From the NCBI RefSeq assembly GCF_015352445.1, contig NZ_JADKPO010000005.1:62001-126000 (forward strand): 64,000 nt of DNA. Direction: 5' to 3'. The notes beneath the pieces were generated by a model, which was not told the origin of the DNA, made no database searches, and worked only from the letters and a program-made list of their open reading frames with translations. Every line of letters starts with the position of its first letter. Position 1 is the stretch's first letter. Both the position numbers and the translations under genes were made by a program. The stretch comes from Nocardioides agariphilus. GTDB lineage: Bacteria > Actinomycetota > Actinomycetes > Propionibacteriales > Nocardioidaceae. Of the stretch, positions 52,605 to 62,185 are shown one piece after another.

Positions 52605-55343
52605 GTGTTGAGCAGCTTGCTGTCCGGCACAACTACCACCGGGGCTTGGCCTCGGAGCTCCGGAGCCGGATCGCACGACGACAGCGGCCCGCTCGGTGCC
52701 GCAGCCTCGCGGACCTTCGAGGACGTGGTGGCGGGCCTTGGCTCAGACGCGAACGCGGGGCTGTCGACCGACGAGGTTGCGGTCCGGACCGCCGAGTACG
52801 GACCGAACGCGGTCTCCTCCCATCGTGCCCGCCTGCTGCCAGTGCTCTGGCACCAGCTCCGATCGCCCTTGCTGGGCCTGTTGCTGGCTGCCGCCCTGGC
52901 GTCGTACTTCGTCGGTGAGCGCAGCGACGCCGTCATCATCGCGGCCATCGTGGCGATGTCGGTCGGCCTCGGTCTCGTCAACGAGTACCGGGCCGAGAAG
53001 GCAGCCGACGCGCTCCACGCCGAGATCAGCCACCAGGCGGTGGTCGTCCGTGACGGTCGCCCGGCCTCCGTGGACGTGACGTCGCTGGTCCCCGGCGACG
53101 TGGTCCGGCTCCAGCTCGGCGAGGTCGTCCCGGCGGACCTTCGGCTGCTCGAGGTCAACGGCCTCGAGTGCGACGAGGCGATGATGACCGGTGAGTCGCA
53201 GTCGGTGGCGAAGACCACGACGCCGGTTCCGGTGGGGACCGCCATCGGCGACCTGACCTGCTGTGCGCTGATGGGCACGATCGTCAGGGCCGGCAACGGT
53301 CGTGGTGTCGTGGTCGCGTCGGGGGCCAGTACCCAGTTCGGCACCATCGCCGCGGGACTCAGCGTCCATCAGCTCGACACGGCCTTCCAGACGGGGCTGC
53401 GCCGGTTCTCGATGCTGCTGGTCTACGTGGCGGGGACCCTGACCTCGCTGATCTTCGTCGCCAACCTCGTGCTGGACCGACCCTTCCTCGAGGCACTGCT
53501 GTTCTCATTGGCCATCGCCGTGGGGATCACGCCTCAGCTGCTGCCCGCGGTGGTGGCCACCAGCCTCGCCGCCGGGTCCCGGCGGATGCTGCAGCGCAAG
53601 GTGCTGGTCAAGCGACTCGTGTGCATCGAGGACCTCGGCGACGTCGACACGCTGTTCACCGACAAGACCGGCACCCTGACCCTGGGGCAGATCACCTACG
53701 CCCGTGCGATCCCGGTGGGCACGGCGCGAACCGATGATGTGCTCCGCGCTGGTCTGCTGTGCACGGAGACGCTGGCGTCTGAGGGCGTGAGCGTCGGAGC
53801 AAACCCGCTCGACCAGGCGCTCGTCGACTCGCCCGCGGTGGCCCACCTCGCACCTCAGTTGGCGGGCGTCGGGCGCCTGGCCGTACTGCCCTTCGACCAC
53901 GACCGTCGCATGGTCTCGGTGCTGGTACGTGAGCGCGCGACCACCACGATGGTGACCAAGGGCGCACCGGAGACGGTCCTCGAGCGCTGCCTCGACGTAC
54001 CCGATGCGGCTCGTCAGGCGATGGCTCGCGAGTTCGACGCCGGCAACCGGGTGGTAGCCGTGGCAACCCGTCAGACGACCGGCGATCGGCTGGTGCCGGC
54101 CGACGAGGCCGAGCTGCACCTGCTCGGTTTCCTGGTCTTCCTCGACCCACCCAAGCCCGGAGCGGCCGAGGCCCTGCAGCGGCTCGCCGGGCTCGGGATC
54201 AACGTCAAGATCGTCACCGGTGACAACGCCTCCGTGGCCGCCAAGGTCTGCCACGACCTCGGGCTGGCCGGCGGCGCGGTACTCACGGGCCACGATCTCG
54301 ACGCGCTGACCGACGACGAGCTGCCGGCAGCCGTGGACGCGACCACCGTCTTCGCCCGCGTCTCTCCCGAGCACAAGGCCCGCATCGTGCGGGCCCGACG
54401 CAGCGCAGGCGCCGGCGTGGCGTTCCTCGGCGACGGCGTCAACGACGCCCTGGCCCTGCATGGTGCGGACGTGGGGATCTCGGTCGACTCCGGCACCGAC
54501 GTCGCCAAGGACGCCGCCGATGTCATCTTGCTCGAGAAGGACCTCGGCGTCCTGGCCGACGGCGTCACCGAAGGGCGGCGGATCTTCGCCAACACCATCA
54601 AGTACGTCCTGATGGGCACGTCCAGCAACTTCGGCAACATGTTCTCCGCAGCCGGAGCGTCGCTGTTCTTGTCGTTCCTGCCGATGCTCCCGTCCCAGAT
54701 CCTGCTCAACAACCTGCTGTACGACGCCAGCCAGCTCGCCATCCCGACCGACAACGTCGACGAGGAGCAGCTCCGCCGGCCCTCGCACTGGGACATCGGC
54801 TTCATCCGGCGGTTCATGGTGGTCTTCGGGCCACTGAGCTCGCTGTTCGACTTCGCGACGTTCGCGGTGATGCTCGGAATCTTCCATGCCCACGCCGCGG
54901 AGTTCCGCTCCGGGTGGTTCGTGGAATCCCTGGCCACCCAGTCCCTCGTCATCTTCGCCATCCGCACCCGGCGGGTGCCGTTCTTCCGCAGCCACCCGAG
55001 CCTTCCGGTCGCGCTGGCCGCGCTGGGGGTGGCTGCCTTCGGCGCGATCCTGCCCGCGACGCCGTTCGCCGAGTCACTCGGCTTCGCCCCACTGCCTGGC
55101 GCCTTCTTCGTGACGCTGGTGCTGATGGTGCTGGGGTACCTGGTCATCATCGAGATCGGCAAGTGGTGGTTCTTCCGCGTCGCCCAGGCACCGGCCACAC
55201 CGGTGACCGCGGCCGTGCCGTCGCCGCGCCGACTGCTCAGCCGCCGGGCGCGCCGCTTCAGCACCATCGCCAGGCCGCGCCCCGACCGGCGTATCGACGA
55301 CCGTCGACGCACCGTAGCTCCACCGACAGGACCTGGAGGCTAG
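52605..55343 (+). CDS. mgtA: MgtA-type magnesium-translocating P-type ATPase
   Basis: The 912-residue pump has the MgtA/MgtB-specific pattern: MMTGESQSV near 193, membrane motif GITPQLLPAVV near 307 (P-Q-L where E. coli MgtA has P-E-M), phospho-acceptor Asp353 in TDKTGTLT, and FLGDGVNDALALHGADVGISVDSGTDVAKDAADVILLEKDL. The C-terminus has YDASQLAIPTDNVDEE, typical of this subfamily. It has a long N-terminal leader. Start is either GTG (1 base after AGGAGG) or the following TTG at 52608. A further 60-residue basic tail is present. Confidence 0.92.
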   Translation: MLSSLLSGTTTTGAWPRSSGAGSHDDSGPLGAAASRTFEDVVAGLGSDANAGLSTDEVAVRTAEYGPNAVSSHRARLLPVLWHQLRSPLLGLLLAAALASYFVGERSDAVIIAAIVAMSVGLGLVNEYRAEKAADALHAEISHQAVVVRDGRPASVDVTSLVPGDVVRLQLGEVVPADLRLLEVNGLECDEAMMTGESQSVAKTTTPVPVGTAIGDLTCCALMGTIVRAGNGRGVVVASGASTQFGTIAAGLSVHQLDTAFQTGLRRFSMLLVYVAGTLTSLIFVANLVLDRPFLEALLFSLAIAVGITPQLLPAVVATSLAAGSRRMLQRKVLVKRLVCIEDLGDVDTLFTDKTGTLTLGQITYARAIPVGTARTDDVLRAGLLCTETLASEGVSVGANPLDQALVDSPAVAHLAPQLAGVGRLAVLPFDHDRRMVSVLVRERATTTMVTKGAPETVLERCLDVPDAARQAMAREFDAGNRVVAVATRQTTGDRLVPADEAELHLLGFLVFLDPPKPGAAEALQRLAGLGINVKIVTGDNASVAAKVCHDLGLAGGAVLTGHDLDALTDDELPAAVDATTVFARVSPEHKARIVRARRSAGAGVAFLGDGVNDALALHGADVGISVDSGTDVAKDAADVILLEKDLGVLADGVTEGRRIFANTIKYVLMGTSSNFGNMFSAAGASLFLSFLPMLPSQILLNNLLYDASQLAIPTDNVDEEQLRRPSHWDIGFIRRFMVVFGPLSSLFDFATFAVMLGIFHAHAAEFRSGWFVESLATQSLVIFAIRTRRVPFFRSHPSLPVALAALGVAAFGAILPATPFAESLGFAPLPGAFFVTLVLMVLGYLVIIEIGKWWFFRVAQAPATPVTAAVPSPRRLLSRRARRFSTIARPRPDRRIDDRRRTVAPPTGPGG

Positions 55344-55347
55344 ACCC

Positions 55348-56061
55348 GTGCGATCCACACACGAAGAGTCGCGAGGTGCCCTCCAGGATGCGCTCAGGGC
55401 AACCCTCATGGAGGCGACCGGACGCGAGGTCCGCGAGAACCCGGTCCGTCCCGGAAGTGGCGGACCGGCGGGCAACGCCTTGCTCACCGCATGGACGGCA
55501 CTGGTGCTGCTGGCCCTCTCGGCTGCCGAGCTGCTGACGCTGTTCGACGTGCGAGGCCTCATCACCTGGCACGTCGCGCTGGGGGCCCTCTTGGTCCCGC
55601 CGGCACTGATGAAGACGGCAAGCACGGGCTGGCGGATGGTGCGCTACTACGCCGGCGAGACGTCGTACCGTCAGGCGGGGCCGCCGCCGCTCGTGCTCCG
55701 GTTGCTGGGCCCCCTGGTGGTCGCCTCGACCCTGGGTCTGCTCGGGACGGGGGTGCTGCTGGTGTTGCTGGGGGAGGACCGGTCGCGGCAGAGCCTGCTC
55801 ACCATGGCCGGCCTGCGGGTGGACTGGGTCAGTGTGCACCAGGGGTTCTTCGCGGTGTGGGCCGTCGCCGCCGGGTTGCACGTCCTCGGGCGCCTCGTGC
55901 CTGCCCTGCGGGCGACTGTGCTGCGCGCGCCGGTGCTGCCGGGGTCGGTCGCAGTCGTGCCCGGGCGCTGGGCCCGCATCCTCTGGATGGTCGTGATGGT
56001 CGCTGTGGCCGCGGCCCTGGCCGTGGCGCTGGTGCACGCCGACGGCAGCTGGGCCACCTGA
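55348..56061 (+). CDS. Four-helix membrane protein, cytochrome-b561-like
   Basis: The 237-residue protein has an N-terminal hydrophilic leader of about 40 residues, then about five hydrophobic segments. Conserved histidines lie in ITWHVALGALLVPPALM, SVHQGFFAVW and GLHVLGRL, a layout seen in di-haem membrane b-type cytochromes (DUF4405-like). Haem binding is an inference. GTG start after CTGGAGGCTAGACCC; only 4 bases separate it from mgtA, so co-transcription is likely. Confidence 0.65.
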   Translation: MRSTHEESRGALQDALRATLMEATGREVRENPVRPGSGGPAGNALLTAWTALVLLALSAAELLTLFDVRGLITWHVALGALLVPPALMKTASTGWRMVRYYAGETSYRQAGPPPLVLRLLGPLVVASTLGLLGTGVLLVLLGEDRSRQSLLTMAGLRVDWVSVHQGFFAVWAVAAGLHVLGRLVPALRATVLRAPVLPGSVAVVPGRWARILWMVVMVAVAAALAVALVHADGSWAT

Positions 56062-56090
56062 GGTTCGACCTGGCGGCGTGCGCGTTCGGT

Positions 56091-56136
56091 TTGTCGAGAG
56101 ATCGCGTCGTTTGCTATGATTCGAACACATGTTCGA
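56091..56136 (+). promoter_or_regulatory. SOS promoter: -35, -10 and LexA box over the start codon
   Basis: TTGTCG (56091-56096), an 18-base spacer and TATGAT (56115-56120) form a strong sigma70-type promoter. Directly after the -10 lies TCGAAC-ACAT-GTTCGA (56121-56136), a perfect match to the actinobacterial SOS box TCGAAC-N4-GTTCGA. The ATG at 56129 lies inside the box, so the transcript is probably leaderless and LexA would block initiation. Confidence 0.8.
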
Positions 56137-57511
56137 TTCTCGGGTCTTCGCAACTCTCTCCACGGGTGTGGTGGACGAGTTCGCGCGCGCACTCTCCAGG
56201 ACACTGGGCACGCCGTCGGACCTGCGCGATGCCGAGCGGGTCGACACGATCCGCGCGCTCGAGGAGCTCGTGTGCGTGGCGACGGCTGCCCAGGCGCTGC
56301 TGTCCGCTGAGCTCGACGAGTCGCGGAGGGCGTCGGAGGCCGAGCGCGGGGTGCCGGTTATGCGTCGGGGCCGGGGCGTGGCGAGCGAGGTCGCGCTGGC
56401 TCGGCGGGAGTCACCCCACGCCGGGCAGCGACACCTCGGACTCGCGACCATCGTGCGCCGCGAGCTGCCGTGCACCTGGGCCGCGTGGCGGGCCGGTCGG
56501 ATCACCGAGTGGAAGGCCACCGTCATCGCCCGCGAGACCGCGTGCCTGACCCGCGAGCACCGCGCCGCGGTGGACCGGGAGGTCGCGGCCGACGCGGCGA
56601 AGGTGGAGCGGATGGGGGTTCGCGAGCTCGCTGCGGCGTGCCGGCGAAGGGCCTATGGGCTCGACCCGGAGTCCGACGTCGCCAAGCGGCGACGAGCCGA
56701 GAAGGACCGCACCGTCACCTTGCGACCGGCCCCCGACGCGATGACGTGGCTGACGGCCCTGCTCCCGGTCCAGGACGGCGTCGCCGCCTACGCCGGGCTG
56801 ACCCGCACCGCCGACTCGGCCCGAGCCGCCGGCGACCCACGCAGCCGCGGTCAGGTGATGGCCGACACGCTGGTCTCCTCGGTTCTCGACGACGTCTCCC
56901 GGCGCGACGATGCCCAGACGCGCTGGCACCTGCCCGAGGAGGCGCCCCACGATGACGCCGCCAGGCCGGCGGGGGTTCTGGTCGAGCTGGTGATGACCGA
57001 CCAGGCTCTGTTCGGCACCAGCGACGAACCAGCCAACGTCCCGGGCTACGGGCCGATACCGGCCGAGCTGGCTCGCGAGATCGTGACCGGCGCCTGCAGC
57101 CGCGACGAACAGGTCTGGCTACGACGGCTCTACACCAGCCCGACAACCGGACAGCTCGTTGCCCTGGACTCGCGCGCCCGCCGGTTCCGCGGTGGCCTCG
57201 CGCGATTCATCCGGCTCCGCGACCAGGTGTGCCGCACGCCGTGGTGCGACGCGCCCATCCGCCACGTCGATCACGCCCATGACGTCGCCGAGGGCGGCGA
57301 GACCCGAGCCGACAACGCCCAGGGGCTCTGCGAGGCCTGCAACTACGCCAAGCAGGCTGCCGGCTGGACTGCGCGAGGGTCGCCACCCGGCGCGGTGCGC
57401 CACCAGGTGGAGACCACGACGCCGACCGGCCACACCTGCCACACGAGTCCCCCCGCCGTCAGGGCGCCAAGGGCGCAGAGGGTCCGCATCGACTTCGTCC
57501 TGGCCTTCTAA
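56129..57511 (+). CDS. DUF222 / 13E12-family HNH nuclease-like protein
   Basis: The 460-residue protein has an N-terminal DUF222 domain (about 20-290) and a C-terminal HNH module (about 360-410): RDQVCRTPWCDAPIRHVDHAHDV.EGG..R.DNAQGLCEACNYAKQ. Such genes (13E12 repeat proteins) are known SOS targets in mycobacteria; their function is unclear. The promoter carries a LexA box overlapping the start. The stop codon is interleaved with that of the convergent amidase gene. Confidence 0.9.
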   Translation: MFDSRVFATLSTGVVDEFARALSRTLGTPSDLRDAERVDTIRALEELVCVATAAQALLSAELDESRRASEAERGVPVMRRGRGVASEVALARRESPHAGQRHLGLATIVRRELPCTWAAWRAGRITEWKATVIARETACLTREHRAAVDREVAADAAKVERMGVRELAAACRRRAYGLDPESDVAKRRRAEKDRTVTLRPAPDAMTWLTALLPVQDGVAAYAGLTRTADSARAAGDPRSRGQVMADTLVSSVLDDVSRRDDAQTRWHLPEEAPHDDAARPAGVLVELVMTDQALFGTSDEPANVPGYGPIPAELAREIVTGACSRDEQVWLRRLYTSPTTGQLVALDSRARRFRGGLARFIRLRDQVCRTPWCDAPIRHVDHAHDVAEGGETRADNAQGLCEACNYAKQAAGWTARGSPPGAVRHQVETTTPTGHTCHTSPPAVRAPRAQRVRIDFVLAF

Positions 57512-59226
57512 CGACGCACGCGTGCGCGGATCGTCGCCCCGTCGGTCTGGTGGGCACGGTCCCCGGCGTACCAAGCGCGCACTGCGTAGCGGCCGGGGTC
57601 CAGCGGCCTGACCCAGCCGAACTTCGCGATCGCGTGACCGTCAACCAGATTGACGACCAGACGCCGGTCGGCGACCTTGACGATGACCTCGCCCGTCGCG
57701 GTCGCGACACCGTCGGGGGAGGAGACGCGTACGTCGATGCGCAGCCGACCGTCGCCGCGGGCGTGGGGCATCAGGGTGACGGAGGAGGCAACCGTGACGC
57801 GCCGCGACGTCCACAGGGTGCGCTGCGCCGGCTGCATCCCGCTGTTGCGAGCCACCACGCGCACCGCGAGCTTCGAGCCGGCGTCGGCGGGCCGCACGAC
57901 GTACGACGCCTCGTGGGCGCCTGCGATCGGTGTGCCGCTTCGCAGCCAGGTGTAGGACACGGTTGCGTCGCCAGGGTCGTAGCGGCCACCCTCCACCCGC
58001 AGCGTGTGGCCGAGAGCCGGCTCGCCGGTGAGCGTAGGTCGCTCGAGCACGTGGACCTTGGAGTAGTACTCGAGCAGTTGCGCCGTGCGACGCCGGATCT
58101 CGGGAATCGCGTGGTAGAGGTGGTCGCCGGGACACGCGGTGTCGTTGGTGTTGCGGTGCCCGTCGATGACCGGGAGGGTCACGGTCCGGCCGACGCGGTA
58201 CTTGTCGCTGCCCTCGGAGTAGACCCGCACCAGACCCTCGGGGTCGCGACCGTAGGGGCCCAGCTTCCAGGCGGCGATCTTGGCGATGGCGTCGAGCACT
58301 GCCGACGACGGCCTCGCCGTCTCGAAGTTGCCGATCACCGAGATGCCGGTCGAGGTCGCGTTGAACCCCAGTGTGTGGGCGCCGCGCACCGGCCGGCCCG
58401 CGCCGCCGGCGCGACCGGTCCAGATCCGACCGAAGCGGTCGACCAGGAAGTTGTAGCCCACGTCGGACCAGCCCATGTAGCGGGTGTGGTAGCGGTAGAT
58501 CCCGCGCAGCAGGGCCGGCACGTCCTCGCGCCGGTAGTCGTTGCTGTTGGCCGTGTGGTGCACGTGCACCTGCTGGATCGTCCGGTTGTAGCGCGGGCTG
58601 CCGTCGCGCCACGACTCGTCGGCGTGCCACTGGCGCCTGCCGCGGATGTAGGGCTTGGGCACCGAGACTGCGGCCGAGGCACGGGCCAGCGGTTCCGGCG
58701 CGTCGTCGCCGGGCTGCCGCCACGGCTGCATCAGCAGGAGGCGAAGGCCGCGCACCCGGCTGCCCGCGCCCCGGACCTGCACGCCGTCGGCCCGGCCGAT
58801 CCACATCAGCTCGCTCCCGCCGCGGCTCACGGTCTCGGCTGCGTCGTCCTCGTCCGGCCGGTCGTGCAGCAGCGAGACGCGCCGCCAGTGGCTCCAGGTG
58901 CCCTTGCGGCGCGTGCGCACGTCGAGGACGGGCGCGGCGGCCAGGTCATCCCAGGTCAGGGCCAGCATGGAGTAGACCGACGTGGACATCGTCGAGGTCT
59001 GCCAGCCCGACGCCGACCGGCTGACCCGCTCGTCGTCGAGTGACACCTCGACCGAGCTGATCTGGTCGGTGCCGTCGCCGGCCAGCACCAACGTGCCTGC
59101 CGAGCCGCCGTCGGATCCGTCGTCAGGCCACCACCTGACGGCGCCGCTGACCGCGCCGACGGCCACCGCGCCACCGAGGGCTGCCTTCAGCACTCGACGG
59201 CGGGCGGCTGCGGGGGGCTCGTCCAT
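57508..59226 (-). CDS. Secreted PGRP-type N-acetylmuramoyl-L-alanine amidase
   Basis: The 572-residue protein starts with a twin-arginine-like signal (AARRRVLKAALGGAVAVGAV). The Amidase_2/PGRP domain (about 200-390) has the zinc ligands: VHVHHTANS (near 222), DGHRNTND, and the TACPG Cys, plus GYNFLVDRFGRIWTGRAGG. C-terminal Ig-like repeats follow (YTWLRSGTPIAGA; a second beta domain). It probably cuts peptidoglycan stem peptides outside the cell. The C-terminal stop overlaps the HNH gene by 4 bases. Confidence 0.9.
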   Translation of the reverse strand: MDEPPAAARRRVLKAALGGAVAVGAVSGAVRWWPDDGSDGGSAGTLVLAGDGTDQISSVEVSLDDERVSRSASGWQTSTMSTSVYSMLALTWDDLAAAPVLDVRTRRKGTWSHWRRVSLLHDRPDEDDAAETVSRGGSELMWIGRADGVQVRGAGSRVRGLRLLLMQPWRQPGDDAPEPLARASAAVSVPKPYIRGRRQWHADESWRDGSPRYNRTIQQVHVHHTANSNDYRREDVPALLRGIYRYHTRYMGWSDVGYNFLVDRFGRIWTGRAGGAGRPVRGAHTLGFNATSTGISVIGNFETARPSSAVLDAIAKIAAWKLGPYGRDPEGLVRVYSEGSDKYRVGRTVTLPVIDGHRNTNDTACPGDHLYHAIPEIRRRTAQLLEYYSKVHVLERPTLTGEPALGHTLRVEGGRYDPGDATVSYTWLRSGTPIAGAHEASYVVRPADAGSKLAVRVVARNSGMQPAQRTLWTSRRVTVASSVTLMPHARGDGRLRIDVRVSSPDGVATATGEVIVKVADRRLVVNLVDGHAIAKFGWVRPLDPGRYAVRAWYAGDRAHQTDGATIRARVRR

Positions 59227-59365
59227 CCCAGCATTGTTGGCACACGTCCGGCGCCCAGCTGGGAGGACACGTCGGGAACCGGCCATCTCTGGCCGGCATG
59301 TCCTGAGGCGATCTCGGGTACCCCGCCTCCATGACGGCTCGCATCGGCCGAGCCGGGGCCCCGGC

Positions 59366-60658
59366 GTGACGGCCGACCTCACCTTCCTGGTCGCCGGCCT
59401 GTCCTTGCTCTTGGCGGTCGTCCTTCCCGACCTCGTCAGCCGTTGGGCTCTGTCGGCTCCGATCGTGCTGGTGGCAGTCGGCCTCCTCCTCGGGCTGACA
59501 CCGCTGCCCGACGGGCTCCCTCTTGATCCCCAGCGCAACCAGGCGACCATCGAGCACGTCACCGAGCTGGCGGTCATCGTGTCCCTGATGGGTGTCGGCC
59601 TGGCTCTGGATCGTCCACTGCGCTGGCGAGACCGGTCCTCATGGGCTGCGTGGTCGCCCACGTGGCGCCTGCTGGTCGTGGCGATGCCGCTGAGCATCGC
59701 CGCCATCGCCCTGCTGGGCTGGGGTCTGGGTCTGGCGCCCGCGGTCGCCGTCCTTCTCGGCGCGGTGCTGGCGCCGACCGACCCCGTGCTGGCCTCGGAC
59801 GTGCAGGTGGCCGGTCCTCGCACGGGGGACGACTCGGCGGACGAGGACGACGAGGTGCGGTTCGCCCTCACCTCCGAGGCCGGTCTGAACGACGGGCTGG
59901 CGTTCCCCTTCGTGATGGCCGCTGTGCTGCTGGCCACGGAGGGACCCATCACCGGCTGGTGGGCCACCTGGGTCGCTTGGTACGTCGTGGGCAAGGCCCT
60001 CGTCGGCCTCGCGGTCGGAGTCGGTGTCGGGTGGGCACTGGCCCGGGTGGCGTTCCGGTCACCCCGCCGGGCACTGAGGGTGGCCGAGCGAGGCGAGTCG
60101 CTGCTCGCGATCGCGGCGCTCGTCACGGCGTACGGGCTGGCGGAGGTTGCCAGCGGCTACGGCTTCCTGTCGGTCTTCGCGTGCGCGATGGCCTTCCGAT
60201 CGGCCGAGCGCGCCCACGAGTACCACGCCGCCATGCACGAGGTCGTCGAGAGGCTGGAGCGCCTGCTGACACTGTTCGTCCTGCTGGTGCTGGGGATCGC
60301 GCTGACGCGCGGCCTCCTGGGCAGCCTGGACTGGCGGGGGGTCGTCGTGGCTGTCGCGCTGGTGGCGCTGGTGCGGCCGGTAGCGGGCCTGGTCGCGCTG
60401 TCCTCGTGGCACCGCGATGAACGCGCACCCGGAGGGCTGTCGCGGGTGGAGCGCCTGGCCACGGCCTTCTTCGGGGTCCGCGGTGTCGGCTCGATCTACT
60501 ACCTGGCCTTCGCATCGGGCCGGTCCGAGGAGCTCGACCAGAACTGGCTGTGGTCGACGGTGGCCTTCACGATCGTGTTGTCGGTGCTCGTGCACGGTGT
60601 GCTGTCCGCGCCGCTCATGCGAAGGGTCGAGGCTGCCAGGGAGGCGACCATCAGCTAG
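59366..60658 (+). CDS. CPA1-type sodium/proton antiporter
   Basis: The 430-residue protein has about twelve hydrophobic helices and the CPA1 motifs LAPTDPVLASDV near 136 and ALTSEAGLNDGLAFPFV near 165 (ND pair), with ATAFFGVRGVGSIYYLAFA near the C-terminus. It exchanges Na+ or K+ for H+ at the membrane. GTG start; the ribosome site is weak. No TrkA-C regulatory tail. Confidence 0.9.
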   Translation: MTADLTFLVAGLSLLLAVVLPDLVSRWALSAPIVLVAVGLLLGLTPLPDGLPLDPQRNQATIEHVTELAVIVSLMGVGLALDRPLRWRDRSSWAAWSPTWRLLVVAMPLSIAAIALLGWGLGLAPAVAVLLGAVLAPTDPVLASDVQVAGPRTGDDSADEDDEVRFALTSEAGLNDGLAFPFVMAAVLLATEGPITGWWATWVAWYVVGKALVGLAVGVGVGWALARVAFRSPRRALRVAERGESLLAIAALVTAYGLAEVASGYGFLSVFACAMAFRSAERAHEYHAAMHEVVERLERLLTLFVLLVLGIALTRGLLGSLDWRGVVVAVALVALVRPVAGLVALSSWHRDERAPGGLSRVERLATAFFGVRGVGSIYYLAFASGRSEELDQNWLWSTVAFTIVLSVLVHGVLSAPLMRRVEAAREATIS

Positions 60659-60738
60659 GAGCGCACCCGGGCCAAGCGGAACAGCAGCCACAGCGCCGCG
60701 TCGGCCATCGTCTGCAGCCAGCGGTCGGTTCGTGTCAT
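60655..60738 (-). CDS. Possible 27-residue peptide
   Basis: The frame encodes a Trp- and Leu-rich amphipathic peptide (MTRTDRWLQTMADAALWLLF..). A G-rich stretch (AAAGGGGTGGGG) precedes the ATG. The stop overlaps that of the convergent antiporter gene. Without a homologue this is only a candidate. Confidence 0.25.
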   Translation of the reverse strand: MTRTDRWLQTMADAALWLLFRLARVRS

Positions 60739-60924
60739 CTGCCCCACCCCTTTCGGACGACGACGGGGCCAGAGGGTGATCCAGGGTTGAGCGAGCGTCA
60801 TCCCAGGGTGCGACCCAGCAGGCGGCCTGTCCGTCGTTGGGCCGACGAACCACCCGGGTGGGGCACAGGTTCCTGTCCGAACGGACGATGCATGCGACCC
60901 GGACCACCTGGGTACGGTGGACGA

Positions 60925-62040
60925 ATGCCGGTCCCCCCCGCCGGCGAGAGGTCACGTCACGTTCTCGGTGCGATCCTGAGCGTGCTCCTCGCCCTCGCCA
61001 TCACCGTCCCCCCGACCACCCCCGACGCAGCCGAGGCCCACTCGGACCCGCCCGGCTCGACCCCCGACAACCCGCTCAGCGGCCGCACTTGGGGCGTCTA
61101 CCAAGGCGGTCTCGAGCACTCGTGGGCGGCGTACCAGAAGGCGAGTGGTCGCCAGCGCGAGCTGCTCGCCAAGATCGCTCTGCGACCCAAGGCCACCTGG
61201 TTCGGCCAGTGGCTGCGCACCGACAGGGTGGCCAAGAACGTCCGGCAGTACATCAGTGACAGCCAGCACGGCGACCCCGAGGCGCTGGTCCAGATGGCGA
61301 TCTTCGCGATGCAGCCGTGGGAGCGCGAGGCCTGCCGTCGGCTGCCCACGGCATCCGAGCGAGCCCGGTACAAGAGGTGGATCGACCACGTGGCCGGTGC
61401 GATCGGCACCGCACATGTGGCCCTGATCCTGCAGCCGGACGCGCCATTCGCCCTGTGCACGCCACGTGGCTCCGACCTACCGCTGCGGCTGATCCGCTAC
61501 GCGACCCAGCGGTTCACCGCACAGCCCAACACCAGCGTCTACATCGAGGTGGGAGCCGCGGACTGGCTCCGCGAAGACGTCGCGAAGGCACTGCGGATCC
61601 TGGTGCCCGCCGGAATCGAGTTGGCGCGGGGCTTCGCGCTCAACAGCACCCACTACGACTCGACCGCACGGCAGGTCAGGGTTGCCGCCGACATCGCCCG
61701 GGCCCTGGAGCGACGTGGGATCCCGGACAAGCACGCCGTCATCAACACCTCGTCCAACGGCCAGCCCTTCAAGGGCTACGAGTACCGGGGTCCCAACTTC
61801 GACAACGCCCGGGTGTGCGCCGACAAGCAGGACTCGCGCTGCGCCACCCTGGGCATTCCGCCGACCACCGACGTCGCCGACCCGGCGTGGGGGCTCTCCG
61901 CCGCCGACGAGGCCGAGGCATCGGCGTACGTCGACGGGTACCTCTGGTTCGGGCGCCCGTGGCTCTACAACCAGGCCGCAGGCTGGGACCAGCAGCGAGC
62001 GCTCGCCCTGGCCCGGACCACGCCGTACGCCGGGCCCTGA
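60925..62040 (+). CDS. Secreted divergent glycoside hydrolase family 6 protein
   Basis: The 371-residue protein has an N-terminal signal peptide (about 1-37, hydrophobic core VLGAILSVLLALAITV, cleavage near AEAHS). The GH6 fold is recognised by VALILQPDAPFAL (Asp172 at the usual proton-donor position), TSVYIEVGAADWL, GFALNSTHYDST and HAVINTSSNGQPF. The motif normally containing the second Asp (R-D-C) reads EREAC, with Glu135 in place of Asp. It may act on beta-1,4-glucan or a related polymer, possibly weakly. Confidence 0.85.
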   Translation: MPVPPAGERSRHVLGAILSVLLALAITVPPTTPDAAEAHSDPPGSTPDNPLSGRTWGVYQGGLEHSWAAYQKASGRQRELLAKIALRPKATWFGQWLRTDRVAKNVRQYISDSQHGDPEALVQMAIFAMQPWEREACRRLPTASERARYKRWIDHVAGAIGTAHVALILQPDAPFALCTPRGSDLPLRLIRYATQRFTAQPNTSVYIEVGAADWLREDVAKALRILVPAGIELARGFALNSTHYDSTARQVRVAADIARALERRGIPDKHAVINTSSNGQPFKGYEYRGPNFDNARVCADKQDSRCATLGIPPTTDVADPAWGLSAADEAEASAYVDGYLWFGRPWLYNQAAGWDQQRALALARTTPYAGP

Positions 62041-62185
62041 CGCACGTCCATCCCGTCCAGACGTCCAGATGGGTGGGCGCGATCTCGCGAGCCGCTGGTC
62101 GGGCAGGTGGCCGGCTGGCTAGAGTTCGCGGCGGGGATATGTGAGTTCAAAGGCCGTCATCGGCCGGTTGGAAACGAGGGGGGCC

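Noticed and set aside
56129-57511. HNH/DUF222 gene considered as a mobile intron or insertion element
   Set aside because: There are no flanking repeats, target duplication or disrupted gene, and its own promoter is intact.
60850-60861. CCACCCGGGTGG palindrome before the GH6 gene as an operator
   Set aside because: It occurs once, is a common GC-rich palindrome, and has no relation to the other sites.
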